A stretch of DNA of 64,000 nt from Solea solea (taxonomy: Eukaryota; Chordata; Actinopteri; Pleuronectiformes; Soleidae): positions 13,623,943 through 13,687,942 of the forward strand of contig NC_081145.1 of assembly GCF_958295425.1 (NCBI RefSeq), in the 5' to 3' direction. Positions 37,001 through 50,558 of this stretch are shown here, one piece after another. The notes beneath the pieces are model-generated. The model did not search any database and had not been told where the DNA came from. It saw nothing but the letters and a program-made list of their open reading frames with translations. The translations under genes and the position numbers were made by a program. Numbering within the stretch: the first letter of the stretch is position 1; every line of letters begins with the position of its first letter.

Positions 37001-38610
37001 TGCAACTATGTTACAGTACTCAAATATGCAGATACAAGAGTTCAGAATATATTACAAGGATTGTTTGGAATGACTGGCATGGACAACAGTTTTTGAATAT
37101 GATAAGTTCGAGCACATAATCCACATCCACGTACAGACCCGAGGAAGAATTTCAAAATCTATTTGCAAGACAGCCTAGCACAGATCTATATGAAGCCACT
37201 CTATCAACGGTGATAAATATTCAAAGCTCCTTTCAAGAGATCATTGGCATAAATGCAATGTTTAATGTTTGTATTACTATAAAACCTATAGGGCAAGATG
37301 GACTCGTGAAATTGATGCTTGCATTTGAAATCTGAAAAGGATTATAAATCATGTCTGTGAACTCGATATTTCTGTACACACAATGACACTGCTGGGTAGA
37401 AGAAAAAAAACAGATGGAGGCTTACGTAATTGAAAAATGAACAGCAATCCAACTCAAGGATTTGTAGTTCATTTGCAGTCTGGAGTTAAGAGGGCATTTA
37501 TCTTGTTTTTATTCCAGCTGGAGTATTTCACTGCTCTATAGCTGATTAAAAGTGTAAGCAAAGAGAATCCCTCTCATGTCTGAGAAATCCAACCATGAAG
37601 AACAAGTGACAAAAGTGTGTGGAGAAGGAGACGCACATAAAAATATCGTTTGCTTTGTGATCTGTAAAGGTTAGGGCTAAACCCTCTGCGAGCAGCAATT
37701 AATGTCTTCAACTCAACGTGCAGGAGGTACAGTGATCACTCGCTGACACACACTCAGCTTTCATCACATGACAGAGTCTGGCATGGGGAGGGGGTGGTTA
37801 GGTGAGTATGAGCCGTCCTTTTCAAGCAATATTTAAATCATTTTTCCAATTTGCAGCCCTTGAACAGCAGTTTAGAGTGGGATGAGTAGGTTGAGGCGTA
37901 ATGACAGCTTCTCCAGGGTTTATTGAAAGTGATGAATGCTTAGAAAAGGCGATTGCGCACTGTGAATACATGAATTTGAAAGAGATTATTTAAGCAGAGA
38001 TCAATTTGAAAGTCCGACAGCTCAACACTGATGCAATGTTTCAAGGGCACAAAAAATATCGAGCATGACCACATTTTTTGCAACAGTCTGAGAAGCCATT
38101 TTTACTATTGGAACAAATCAGCCCCCAAAATCACCAGCCATGTGAGGGTAAGGGGGACACTACACAACACACGAGAGGAGAGAAACACTGCAACCTAATC
38201 CGCCCACTGTGTTTGCAGCAACATGTAATGATGGATGTGTATAAGGATGAGGAACAAGCTACAGTGTGGACCAAAGCAGCAGGGGGTCACAACATCAGCA
38301 AGCAAGAAGGAGCTGGTGTGACAAATTTAATGCCAAACAGTTTCTAAACTGCAGGGACTAACTATATTACCAATTGCTGGATACAAACCCCTACAGACAG
38401 CATTAAAGGCTCTACAAGGCCGACTGGAATACATTGCTGCTTTCAAAGGGCCCAGGAAAAAAACAGAAAGAGATTCCCCGGTGTTTGAGAAAAGAAACGA
38501 AAATATATCACTAATAGATGAACATGAGATACAAAGAAAAAGGAAAATCTGGGACAAAAAGAATGAGGAACTCATATTTTGTGTGAGTCAAATGGAATAG
38601 AGAATGAGGA
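34002..38610. other. Gene-poor intergenic DNA with a CpG-rich pocket
   Basis: No gene recognised. 36190-36540 has more CpG than its surroundings, with CACGTGAC at 36353-36360 and a CCAAT box at 36371-36375. Short GGT repeats lie near 35410-35425. Confidence 0.4.
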
Positions 38611-38635
38611 GCTGCTGCTGCTGCTGCTGCTGCTG
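38611..38635. repeat. (CTG)n microsatellite
   Basis: Eight tandem CTG units. Confidence 0.9.
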
Positions 38636-39839
38636 TCCTGTAGGAGCAGAGCGGCTGTTTTTCTAAAGCAGCACATCCCCGTCTCTGCCTGCACTCATTT
38701 ACTGTTCTCATTAATATCTCTGCTCTGAGGAGGAGAGAGACAGCAGCCTTGAAACAGCCTCCCTATCTCCTCCTCCTCTCCCCTCTATCCGCATGTGCCT
38801 GTTCCACTGGGTCCCCCTCCCTCTCCTCTCATCTACGCCTCTCTGTAGTTCAGTAATTGGGCTCAGCTCATTGTTATTCAAAACCCTGTAGAACCAATTA
38901 GCTGCAGACCTCCTGACCCTGGGTTGCTATGTAATGGTGCAAGCTAAAGACTCTAAGTGAGGAAGCCAAGAGCAAAGGTTTTAAATTCCTTTAGTTCCTG
39001 ATTAATAATCCTGTCAGGGCGATCAGAGACATTAAAGAGAGACTCTGGTACGGCTCCTGCTTTTATGGCTTCTCCCTCATTTCTAGGCTGTCCATTAAAG
39101 CTTAATGATGCCGGAGGTCGCTCTCTCTGTCTCCCCTGTCTTGTCAGATAAATGTACAGTTAACAGGATAATGAGGAATCCTGGTCCTGCAGAAATCAGG
39201 GACAAAGCAGCCCTTTGACCCCACTGGGGAGAAGTGGGGCAGCAGAGGAGGACGAACGGACAGCAGTGGTGGCGGGGACGGTGAACCGCGGTGTCCAGCT
39301 GGCCTGGAGGGTAGACATGAAAGAGACAGGGCAGATAAAATCATGGGGTGGAAAGCAGAGATGAGAGGGATGCAGATAACACCCAATGCAACATTGATGA
39401 GGAGACTGGAGGTAAAAGAAAAGTGGTGGAGGAGGCCGACTAGACAGCTGGTGCAAAAAAAGTCATTTGTTCAGCAGGAATACAAGAGTAAAGGATGTTG
39501 CAGTGCAACATTAGATTACCACTGAGGAAATAACAACGAATCAGCCGCCCAGGAAGACTGTTTATTAAAACCTGTTTATCTAAGCCGGTTATTCAAGCAA
39601 CATATGCACATAAATCGATTAATTTTTCATACAGATCGCCATGCCGCATGCTGCAGCATTATTAAAATATTAAACAGCACTACAAGGCTTAAGGCATTTT
39701 GAGTAATACACTTCCATTTTCTTGCAGACATTTATCAATACCACTCAAATGTCCTGTGTCTGTCCTACGCCCCAAACTCCAGGAGCAACGATCTACTTCA
39801 TTTATACATTCAATATAAACATTGTAAAATGAGTTCACA

Positions 39840-40255
39840 CAATGCTGATTAAACCTATTGACTCCACTCTCTCACACTCTCTGTGTGTGCGTGTGTGTTT
39901 GTCAGTATAGTGGTGTGTTGATCACCTGGTGGCATCCCCCGCCGCACACAGGAAGTGATTTGTTTAGTGTCAACACAGACACAACAGCAACATTGAGCTA
40001 ATAAAGCGTGGTGACTGCAAACAGGTGAAGTGAAAACACAAAGAAGTGCCAAAAACAAAAAAATTTTAGAGGTGAATTCTATTGCCAAAAAAAAACAAAA
40101 AACTGGCCATTCAGCAGTTTGGTGGAATAAATGCTTCTTCAGTCAGGTCTGATAGTATTGCTTGACAGAGTCATTTTCATTGACCAAACAGAGGCAGAAT
40201 AATAAAATCAACAACAACTAAAATGACCCAAAAATACACACTGCAGCTTTAATGG
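39840..40255. repeat. Dispersed repeat copy 2, ending CACTGCAGCTTTAA
   Basis: Related to 20360-20750 (TGCAAACAGGT, GTCTGATAGTATTGCTTGACAGA) and, at its left, to about 57830-57990 (TGATTAA.CCTAT..CTCCAC, CACAGGAAGTGA). The right end ACACTGCAGCTTTAA resembles the GCACTACAGCTTTAA near 22650. Confidence 0.65.
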
Positions 40256-42892
40256 TCAGGAGGAATTACAGGAATAATGACACTCACCCTCTAGCAGGAA
40301 AGGAGGACATACCACAGTGTGACATTACTGTAGAGCCAAACTCCACAGATGGAGGAGGTCAGTGTGGATACATGGGTCCATAGAAATCTGGACGTAGCCA
40401 TAGGAAACAACTGCACTGTAATGGTACCGCAATGTCACCCCAGCAGTAGCAGGATGATGAGATGATGAACCATCTCCTGAATGCGTTGCAGAATCTCTAC
40501 AGCACACTCATGTCTGCGGATGTGAATACACCTTGCATTCATTTCAGATCTGTAACTGCTGCTATTTGTCACTGAACCTTACCAACCCTCTATCTCACTC
40601 TTTCAAATTAATAGAGTAAATGATTAACTCAAAACCTCATCTTCATTTCAAATAGGCCCATATAAGGCCACTGACTTGTCTTGTTTAGGAATCGTCTCTG
40701 CAGGGGAATAGAATATTTTAGCCAAGAGGACACAGAGCTCACACCTGTTTTCTGAAAACCTGTTTGGAAAAGTTGTGGAGTTTGCATTCCTTGCACTGAA
40801 GTGCTTATTTGGTCCAGCTCTCGGGGCTTGGTCCAGAGTTGTGGGAGGATTCACATGTGACGCTGTAAACACTGGCTGTTTCAAGTCCTCTGACAATGAT
40901 GCATCGCCTCCCAGGCTGCTATAAATCCTTTTACAACAAACTCCATAAAGCTCTTTGATGCCTAAATATTTATGGTTGCCTGCGTTTTTCCCCTGAGGGT
41001 TGTTCTCTGTCAAAATGCCAACAGCACTAAGTCTTGTGGAGCGACTGCAGACGGAATCTTATCAGGGATTCAGGGTAAAGGGCTTGGTGGTCTGGTCACC
41101 TCCAACACACAGGGAGGAAGGAGCCCTAATGAGCGCCTCTCCCTCCATCACCTCTCCGCACCAACCTCCTCTGTTATTTGACTCAACTGACCCGGCAAAC
41201 AAACACACCGCTGCGTGACCTCTGCTGACCAGACAGACAAACAAACAAACTTTTCCACGTCAAAACGAGTGACAGCGAGCACAATGCACTCAGTGGAGGA
41301 CAAACATGTTGGACAGAAGATGGTGTGTCACTGCACTACACGCCGTCACATCTCATGGATATGAGCTGGTTAGAGAGTAAATAGACGTGTTGACGGTGGC
41401 TCTCGTAGGTGGGTGCCTTCTTGAAAAATCTGATTTTTACTCATCGCAGCAGTGCTGTCAGCTGCTAAACATAGTGGCTCCTTGAAACAAGTGACTCTAA
41501 AACAGCGGCAGCGAGCCTGATGAGTCCTCGAGCGTCCTCCCAGTGCTGTGATTACTGACGTTTACCCTCTTTAAAATGTGTAATTCCCATTTTCTCTGAT
41601 TCATGAGCAAGAGCCCTCAGGGGGACCACACTAAGTGGCAATCTGACAAAAACCCTCCTGTAGGATAGAGTCGAAGTCACATCTCCCTCAGCAGTGACAT
41701 ACAGCACAGCAATTACAGGTTACACTCACCTTTATTATTGTTATTTGCATCCCGGAGCCCTGATGATAGCTTGATTTCACAGGGTTTAATGGTAAGTCTT
41801 TCACATGCAGGTGTGACACAGTTTGAGTTCATGGATACACACTGCACCTATAAAAGGCACAGAAAAATAGTAACATGCTGTTTCACTAACACTGGCTAAT
41901 GTATCCCAGTTGCACATTAGAGCCCGTGTAATGACCACGGCTTAGAGCAGCCGGCAAAAATGACCAATGACAGGTATTTTCTGAGACAATTTTCCAACAC
42001 AGACCTGCATACACCTCACTGTAAGTCATAAACACGTGTGCTATTGTATCCGACGCATTACAGCAGTGCCACACAAGTGTTACGTTTGAAAAACTGGTAA
42101 TACAGAGTTTGTTATTGCACGTAACAGAGATGCCGAGATTTAACATGCAGAAATAACGCTTCAAATAAACAACAAACATTAAACTGTTTGTGTTTTGGTC
42201 GTGTCCTAAGTATTATTGTTCCCATGAGGCTACTCTTTACTGAAAATGCTTTGGTATATAATGTGACCTGAAACAGTAGCACATTCGACACACCAGCAAA
42301 TACAGTAAGTCCTTTGTCAAAATAACTTTCCCAGCTTCAGTTGAACAACAGAGTAGAAATTCTGAGGCACGTCAATATGATATTGGTTTTCTCCGTGTTC
42401 CTGGCAGGACCTACTCTTAACCTTCCCCAGCAGAAGAGCTGTAAGAAGTGGTGGTTTCATTTAATGTCTAGTGAGTGTTTTCTTTTCATCTCTGGGTTAT
42501 GGAGTGTGTGCTACAGGCCAAACACAGAAGGCCCACCATTAGAAAACAGCTACATGATGACAGACCCACCAGGAATGTTGCTCTCACCACGGTATGTAAT
42601 ACAGCACCAGAGTTCCCTTATTAAGGAGTGAAATAATTTCCACCAAAGTGGTCGGTGGTGCTGACAGCTCAGATTAATGCTCTCTGTAAAACAGCCAGAA
42701 TAACAACTGCTCCTGCATGCATCGTGAAAACCAGCGCGTTTGGCTGAGGGACGCTTGCCAGCTCTACAAATTCATGCATATTTGGGTCTGTGAACATCTG
42801 CCAGTGCAAATAATTTATGCTGTTCTCTCAGCTTAGGGGCAGTGAATCCCCTCAGAGAAGTTCTCTCCAACTTCTACAGTAAGCCTGCACAT
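40256..42892. other. Gene-poor intergenic DNA
   Basis: No coding gene, RNA gene or large repeat recognised. Confidence 0.4.
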
Positions 42893-42931
42893 TCTCCCTC
42901 CCTCCCTCTCCCTCCCTCCCTCCCTCTCCCT
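42893..42931. repeat. (CCCT)n polypyrimidine repeat
   Basis: CTCC/CCCT tandem units on the plus strand. Confidence 0.9.
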
Positions 42932-43939
42932 GGTGTGAAGTGGTGCAGACACACGCTTGAACCACAGAGCAGGAGGCGTGTGGGAAAGTCCCAGGCCTCA
43001 CTTCAGTCGACCAAGAGCCAACTGTTTCCTGTCCCTCTTCAGGCCTCAGGGTTAAAGCGCCCTGTCAAGGCCATATCCATAACATCCTCCTTGCTGCAGC
43101 ATGAATGGAGCCTTGCCTTGGGTGGGATCTGTGCAGCAGAGCCAGACACAGAGCAGATCTCTGCACGCCGGCCAAGTCTCTCCACAAGCTGGAATGGTTA
43201 ATGCGTTATGAGCATCATGGAGGCGGATCAAAACATCTGAGCTCGCTGACAGTGCTGCGCTTTCAACAGCTCTGTAGCCGTGTTTCGAACACAATGGTAT
43301 CAGGTGATCAAACATTCAACGGGAGTTGTATTGATATTCAAAGCGCCACCTCCCATAGATGGCACATTAATCATTAATTGATTCTCTGGCACTTCTGTTT
43401 GATCTACAGCACAACATTCTGGACTAATTTAGCTCCACTACGAGCTGCTCGCTGATCACAGCGAGACTATTTATGAGCACGGAGGGAACCTATCATTTTC
43501 CTTTTAAAATTATAATAACACACCACTCTCTGTTCTGGCAGTCAACAATCCACAATGGACATGAAGCCCGTTCATACACCACAGGATCCAGGAGCCTGGA
43601 AAATAAAGAGCACCCATCAAAACAGGTGCGTTACACCTGAAAAGTAATTATAATGTCCCAGAAAAATACCTGGAAGTAAAAAGGAAGGTAGTAATTTTAC
43701 AAATGAAGACTTTGCCCTTTGACTCACACGGTGGAAGTGAGTGAGAAAAGCCCAGAATATCGTCAGATTAATGGTGTGTCTGTGTGTTCTTGTATTTGTT
43801 ACCTGTTTAGTGCAATTTCTGGCATCAACACTGATCTTGTCACGAGGGAGCAAAATCTGGTCCTAATAAGGCAGAACCTTATTTCTGGGGAACCTGAAGC
43901 AGACTGTAAAATAACTAGTAATTAATTAGAATTGTGTGC

Positions 43940-44025
43940 AGGTTAAGGTCAGAGTTAGACATTAACTGGTCATGGTTAAGGTCAGAGTTAGACATTGACT
44001 GGTCATGGTTAAGGTCAGGGATAAC
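43940..44025. repeat. Short minisatellite, about 37-bp unit
   Basis: Two and a half tandem copies of a unit containing GGTTAAGGTCAGAGTTAGAC and ACTGGTCATGG, with one or two differences between copies. Confidence 0.85.
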
Positions 44026-44500
44026 GCTTTGGTTAGGCTGTCCAAATGAATGGAAATCAATGCAGTGTCCTGAGAACATATAGCTGCACAAACCTCTGTG
44101 TGTGTGTGTGTGTATGTGTAGTAGATGAGGCAAAAAGATGTCAAGAAACTGTCCTCTCCTCCTCATTACTACTCTTGTCTTCACTCTCTCCTCCTCTCCT
44201 CTTTCAGCAGACTGGCAGGAGGTCAGCATTGGGTCAATTCCCGGCAGCCCCAGATGGGAGCTGTTGTCAACAAGCTACATGGATAGTTTGAACACCGAAG
44301 GCAACGCTGCGGTACGTGGAGGTCACGAGGAATCAGTCAGCCCAGCACTGACCAGCAGCACAGTTGGAGGAGATGTAACTGTCAAGTTTCAACACTCTTA
44401 GTGAGATATTACCATTACATACCTACACATCTTAAGTAGGAAAGATGGTGTCTGCCCTTTTGACAAATTGAGTTGCCAGTTTATTATTTATTCGATATAT

Positions 44501-44571
44501 AATAATAATAATTAATATCATTATTATTATTATAATTATTATTATTATTGTTGTTGTTGTTGTTGTTGTTG
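44501..44571. repeat. (AAT/ATT)n then (GTT)n compound microsatellite
   Basis: Adjoining AT-rich and GTT trinucleotide runs. A short (TG)n also lies near 44096-44113. Confidence 0.9.
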
Positions 44572-45043
44572 CTGTTTTAGAGCAGTGTTATGTTACAGTA
44601 AGAGGTGTTTGTAATACTTACTCTTCCTTGGAATGTACAGTTTATTGGGTGAGTAGAATATGAACATTATAACTTCCATGAAGGTAGTTTTTTCAGTGTA
44701 AGTTCACTGTTGTATTAGATTTGCATTTCATTTGGTTAGTTCCTAATAAAAAGGCAACAGAGTGTTGTTTCTCCTATAGACGGCTCTCATGTCAACAGCA
44801 TATTTGTCAGCAAAGTCTGCCCTCTGCAGGTACAAGAGGAAAACTGTTAGGCTTTGATTTTAGTCTAATATGAAAACCAATTAGTTTGTAATTAATTATT
44901 TTTATTTTATTTAATACAGTAAATGATTAATTATGTCATTTTCTTTGAGTGAGACTTTGAGTGAATGTAACAACGGCCAAATGTAATCCTTACAGTGTTT
45001 ATTCATATATTGTCAACACTAATTAACAGTAAAACATAGTTGT

Positions 45044-45384
45044 CAGTCAGTCATCATCATCTACCGCTTTATCCTCCACCAGAGGGTCGCGGGGGTGCTG
45101 TGCCAATCTCAGCTACATCGGGCGAAAGGCGGGGTACACCCTGGACAGTTCGCCAGTCCATCGCAGGGCCACACACACAGATAGAGACAAACAACCATTC
45201 ACTCTCACACTCACTCCTATGGTCAATTTGGTGGGAGGAAGCCGGAATACCCGGAGAGAACCCACGCACACACGGGGAGAATATGCAAACTCCATGCAGA
45301 AAGGCCCTTGTTCCAACCGGGGCTCGAACCCGGGTCTTCTCGCTGCAAGGCGAGAGTGCTAACCACTACAACACCGTGTGGCCC
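45044..45384 (-). mobile_element. tRNA-derived SINE, apparently full length, with a 14-bp target duplication
   Basis: On the minus strand the element starts with a tRNA-like head (45318-45384) holding an A-box-like TAGTGGTTAGCAC and a B-box GGTTCGAGCCC, the internal pol III promoter. It continues through a body common in teleost SINEs (CGTGTGTGCGTGGGTTCTCT) and ends in a short GATG/GACT-type tail. TAAAACATAGTTGT flanks it at 45030-45043 and 45385-45398. It is not a functional tRNA: no cloverleaf closes around a normal anticodon arm. Truncated relatives lie at 24105, 24333 and 60958. Confidence 0.9.
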
Positions 45385-45398
45385 TAAAACATAGTTGT

Positions 45399-48025
45399 AT
45401 TAATGTAAATAATATAAAATATATCTTCATGTGAGATGTTGGAACTGGAACGCTGTGCATACATTAATATTTCATCATAAATGTATACCGTTGTATCTAT
45501 ATTTTAAATAAGGGGATTGTAGGGTTATATTTCGCTGTTTTGAACAAAAACAATTAAAAAAAACGAATAATAAAAACTATAAAAACAAATAATAGGGCAT
45601 CACTTACATTCAACATTCAGTCAAACAATTACCAGAAAGACAAGGATCCGTTCACCTGGCGAGGGTTCAAAGGTCAAATCACATCTCTGCTCTGAACTTG
45701 TTTCGCGAGACACTTTCTGAAAAGGCTGTTGAGATGAATTTGAAATAACACAGAGACAAATGAGTAGCACAGGGACGCATCACACCCAGACCCTCAGCCT
45801 TGGATCAAAGCTGCAGGCAGACGTGAGGGAACAGCAGATGAAAGAGCTACACATTAAGCTGTTTACCAAAGTGACATGAAAAGGTGTTTTTAGCTCAGTA
45901 TTCCGCTTAATGAGGGAGACGGATCAGATACTCAGAGCTGTCGCTACTTTTATTCTCCTGCACAACATCAAAAGAAAATGACATTCTCTGCTGAAGGTGA
46001 TGTCTAATAATAGTCCTGTGGATTAAATCAAACTATCCAGGCTCATTTGCATTTACTGTATAGCTGAGATGCAGGGTTAGGTTAGGTAATACTCTCTCTC
46101 CTGTTGTGTCACGTGTATTGTGATTAGGAGAATGTCCTGGTTTGGGTTTAGCTACAGTCCTACTCTCTGTCTCCGTCTCCCTCTTTCTCTGTCTGCAGCA
46201 CCTGCAGCCTCACAGCAGGGGTCTGCCCTTGCTTCTGTTCTTCTTCTTCTCTACTTCATATCCTCATCAAAGCTGTAGTAGCAGTTACTCAGGAGTGAAT
46301 GGGAGAACCACTGACAAAGCGCGCAGATGGGTTTTATATCAGAGTGTTTTTAGGAGGAGTTATTCTCCATGGCTCCTGTGTGTCATCAAGCCATTATTTT
46401 GCACACGCGACAAAGAATCCTGAGCAAAGTCCAGAATTCTGTTCTTCACAATTAGTTTCACATTCTCGATGTGTGAAGATGAGAAAGAAACTTCAAATGT
46501 AAGCTGATGTCATATGAATAAAAAAGACATTTTTGTTTTTTTCCTGCATAAAATAATTCATTCCTTTATGTATCATTTTTTTCTGGATCCAACCAAATGT
46601 GTTAGGTAGTGCCTTAGAGAATGAGAAGCAGGCCCTACAGCCTTTCACTGACTTTCAGATTGTTTCCTGGCGTCACTATAGTATGTGTGTAACAAACTGC
46701 AGCTGTCAGATTCAGTTGCTCCTGCAACTTAGTGGAAAAGAAGCATATAAGACCATTAAAACTGTCCTTAAGGCTGGTAATTGAGTAAATAAACTTTGCT
46801 CAGAGGTGGGTTGTGTTTCAGTTGACAGGAAGGCTCATCTCACATCAGACAAACCCATAGTGTAAATTGAGTAAAGGCCCCAACATGCTCTGAAGATTCT
46901 TAAATCTCCCACTGAGTTGGGATCATGTGCCTAAAACCACCACTACACTGCACTGGAAACAGATGGATGAAATGGGCCTTCCGCTTTATTTGGACGGCTC
47001 CGTGTTATTGGAAAGAATTTCAGCAAGAATTACCAAATCTGGCTACTTTTCAGGAAAACAAATGAACACAGATGTAGTTTTCCATTTTACAGGCTGTTTA
47101 TGTCTTGCAAATTCTTTCTCCAGAAGAGCGGGGTTTGTTCTTTCATGTCTAAATGGCTCCGAGTGACCGCAGTCCTTTGTGGCAAGTGCACTTTTCCAGT
47201 ACTAATGACATACAGTCACACAAGGCTCTTGGCAGCCGTGCGCTACCGAGGCTGCGTGCCCACTGTGCAATTAGTCTACCACTAACTCCTAGTCTGGGGA
47301 AGCATTCACAACCAGATTAAACATTGACGGTTTTTCACCTCAGAAATCCTGGAGCAGATGGATACGTTCTGGAGGAGTCACAGAAAGCACAAATGGCTTT
47401 CATCAGTCAGTTAAACTGATAACATTTGTTGTCTAATAAGACGGGGGGGCTTCTCAGCGAGTCCCTGCACGAGTTTGTCTTGAGTTTACAGTTCGAGAAA
47501 AGGATTTTTTTTCATTGGCATTACATCTCAACAGAAACCTAATCTTTCCCTAAGGTGACTTGTCTTTTATGTGCTTCTGTTAGGAGGAGAAATGACTTCG
47601 GGGAGGGAAAAAAAAAACCCTCAAACGAGCCAGCAGTGTCAGTGACAAGTGACAACACTGACAGCTTCCATGCACCTCACACAAACACCAGTGTATAACT
47701 GATTTATCCTTGTCCTGTACAATACTGCCCCCTAACGGCTATCACCGAGCACTACACCACAACAACCTCTGGGATCTATTATTAAAAAAAGGCCACGACT
47801 GATCATCTAGAATATCAATGTATAAAATGATGATATGACAATAACAAAGGACTCGTTTCAGAACAATGGCACAGGCTGAAAAAACACCCATTTTTTATTC
47901 CAGAGTCATAATTGAACACAAACACCTGTTTTATAGTATTCTGGGGTATTTTTCATATTCTATTTATATCTTTATTTTTATAATCTTGCTTTTTTTAGTA
48001 AGAGTAAAGACACCTTAATTTAGCA
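45399..48025. other. Gene-poor intergenic DNA
   Basis: No gene or large repeat recognised; short open frames match no family. Confidence 0.4.
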
Positions 48026-48027
48026 TA

Positions 48028-48238
48028 ATGGTAAATGGACTGTATTTATACAGCACTTTTCTAGAATCCAAATCTATACGCTACAGTTTTGCCAGTCACA
48101 CACACTTTTATACAGTGCATCTATGTACAGCGCTCACTCATCGTTCAGACACATTCAGTCTCGTCCAGGAATCAAACCCACAACCCTCAAGTTAAAAGAC
48201 ATCTCGCTCTACCACTGAGCTACTGTCACCCATAAAGG
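48028..48238 (-). mobile_element. Second tRNA-derived SINE-like element
   Basis: The plus strand opens with AATGGTAAATGGACTGTATT, a start seen in many fish repeats. Its far end, read on the minus strand, has a tRNA-like A-box (TAGCTCAGTGGTAGAGC) and B-box (GGTTTGATTCC). It is distinct from the 45-kb SINE family. No clear target duplication was found. Confidence 0.7.
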
Positions 48239-50552
48239 TCTATTCACTATAATCACTCGGTGTGATGAACCTTCAGAGAAAAACTGTCCTCACAAAGTGT
48301 TTGCCACAAAATGTCAAATATTCAAAATGAAAACTCACGAGTCATTATAGATCATAGGCATGGATAACAATTGATGAGTTATATATAAGATTCTATTCCC
48401 ATGTTTTGAATCTTAAAGGTAAAGGTGGTAGGATTTACCAAAGATCTACTGGTAAAGTGCGATGTGGCAACTGAATATTTCTCACCTCATCTTTCCTTTC
48501 CAAGCAAGAAGGAGAGTCTATGGTGACCTTCAGTCGTCACTGAAACTCAAAGGGGGTTTAGTTTGTCCATTAAAAGCATGGTGGTTCACCGCGGCAGCTT
48601 CCACAGAAAAGATCCACTCCTGGTGTAAATATAAAGGGCTCATTCTGAGGAAATGGAAAAAAAGCATCTCATACATTTAGGTGACTGTACTTCAAATCTG
48701 AACATTACAAAAAAAAGATGATTAGCTCTTATATATAAAACAGAAACACGTATGGATGCCTTAGCATTCCTATTAAATTCCGTGTATGATCATTTTTAAA
48801 GAGCAATGAACTGCGGTCACTTGTGAAGCTTAAAAAGGAGGAATAAAAAACTTCTGAAACCATCACACAGACTTGAACTGATCTCCACAGCCTGGTGTAT
48901 ATGTCTCTTTCTCTCGTCTAATGTGAGAGCAAGGAGGGTTACAACAGCACTCAAATAAGTGCAGGTGCAGCAGAGGAGGGCCTCTGCATGACCCGGCCTC
49001 AAACACGGAGTATGAAGTGTTCATCACAGCTGTAAGTGGAGCTCTGTGGTGTCTCCCTGAATGGATCTGCAGAGAGGTCCTGTGTGTGTGTGTGTGTGTG
49101 TGTGTCAGTCTTTCTGATGGGCTGTTAAAACCTACCAGAGCGCATCGATCTGAGAGCACTCTCCAACAAAAGACCCATATGGTCCTGATTAAGGCTGGGC
49201 GACGTCGGATTAAAGAAATTCATCTTGAAACGGTCTGGATAGTTCTTGCCATAACAACTTTGAGGAGCTGACACCGATGAGACCACAAATCAGTCTGAAA
49301 CTAATATTTAGCTTCTCTTTTTCATGTCAAGTGAGCCACAAGAGTGGAAAGGACGCCAGCTGGAGGTGATTCCGCTGAACACATTTCAGTGCGCAGAGGT
49401 GAGAGGAGGAAGGTGCTCTGGCCTTGATTTAATAGCCTATTATGTTTCTTTCCTCCAACAAAACACTGCAACACATGCTTCCCATCACCAAGATGTTATT
49501 CCAGCTCTGGCACCTGGTTCAAACCATCAGAGCAGGAAAATAATTTCAGCCAATATAAGAAGAAAAGGCTCTCGGGTGTCTATGAAACCCCAGAGACTGA
49601 TCACATTCACCAATTTGCTTGAAATTATTTTAAATTGTGTAATAAAAGCTTTGAGGGCAGAACTACAACACAGGCCCATGATTCTGCCTCGCAGTCCTTT
49701 AAAATTAAAACCACATGTCCAATTCATACCGAGTAAGCCATAAATTAGAGTTAACATTTTTAAAGGATGGGATCTTGGCTGTAGACGCCAAGAGACCATT
49801 GACTGAAATAAAGCTGCCAACTCTTTGTGTTATGGTGCAACTCAAACATCTTAAAGACAAAGCAGAATGAGCGTAAGCAGATTGTGTGGACGACTAATCA
49901 ACGGCAGAACAACGGTAAAGCCAGTGAGTGGAGGGACATTACATCACCTGAGAGCATGAGCTCCTTCACTGATGTCAGAAGAAATTACATTAAAACAAAA
50001 TGTAAAATGATGCCGAATATATTTGAGGAAACAAGTGGTGACAGCAATCAAACAATGGTCAACTACACGGATGTGAAGCTGGCAGACTGCAGACTGCAGT
50101 TCATTAGCGTGTTGCACTACAACCATATATTCCATTAATAATACAAATTGCATTAATAGTTATTTTAGTTATTGTTAGAACACGTTGTGCACACCAATAA
50201 ATGACTGTCATTTGACACGTTACTAAGCCGTGTTCACACATCAACTAAAAGACGTGAAAAGACGTCAACTCATTTGTTGGTACATCTAAAAAAAGAGAGA
50301 GAAGTGACACAACTGAGACAATTCCCACAGCTACCCGTCATGTAAATAGGCCTTTTTGAATTTGTTCTAAAGGAGAGACTCCTTGTGGCAGAAAGTACTT
50401 ACTGTACTTTCAAATAGCTTTCATGAGTCATTTTTAGACAATTTTTTTAAATGTTTATCTTGGCGTCAGATTTCCCTCTTGATGAAAAAGTATCGTACCA
50501 CGGGGCTTAACTGGACATTATCTCCAAAGCAAAAACAGAGAGTGAAAGATTT
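48239..50552. other. Intergenic DNA downstream of morf4l1
   Basis: It contains a (TG)n run at 49081-49105 and otherwise unremarkable AT-rich sequence. A 139-codon plus-strand frame at 49324-49743 resembles no protein I know and has no codon bias that stands out. Confidence 0.4.
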
Positions 50553-50558
50553 TTTATT
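50553..50558 (-). terminator. Candidate morf4l1 poly(A) signal (AATAAA)
   Basis: AATAAA on the minus strand about 345 bp past the stop codon. It is the only canonical hexamer I see in the first 600 bp, which would give a 3' UTR of roughly 360-370 bp. Confidence 0.55.

Noticed and set aside
45318..45384. Possible tRNA gene on the minus strand
   Set aside because: A- and B-box are present but flanking target duplications, body and tail show it is a SINE head; no normal tRNA fold is seen.
48175..48238. Possible tRNA gene on the minus strand
   Set aside because: The tRNA-like promoter motifs belong to a repeat beginning at 48028, with a degenerate anticodon region.
49324..49743. 139-codon plus-strand open frame
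   Set aside because: No recognisable domain, no splice context and AT-rich codon use like the surrounding intergenic DNA; most likely chance.
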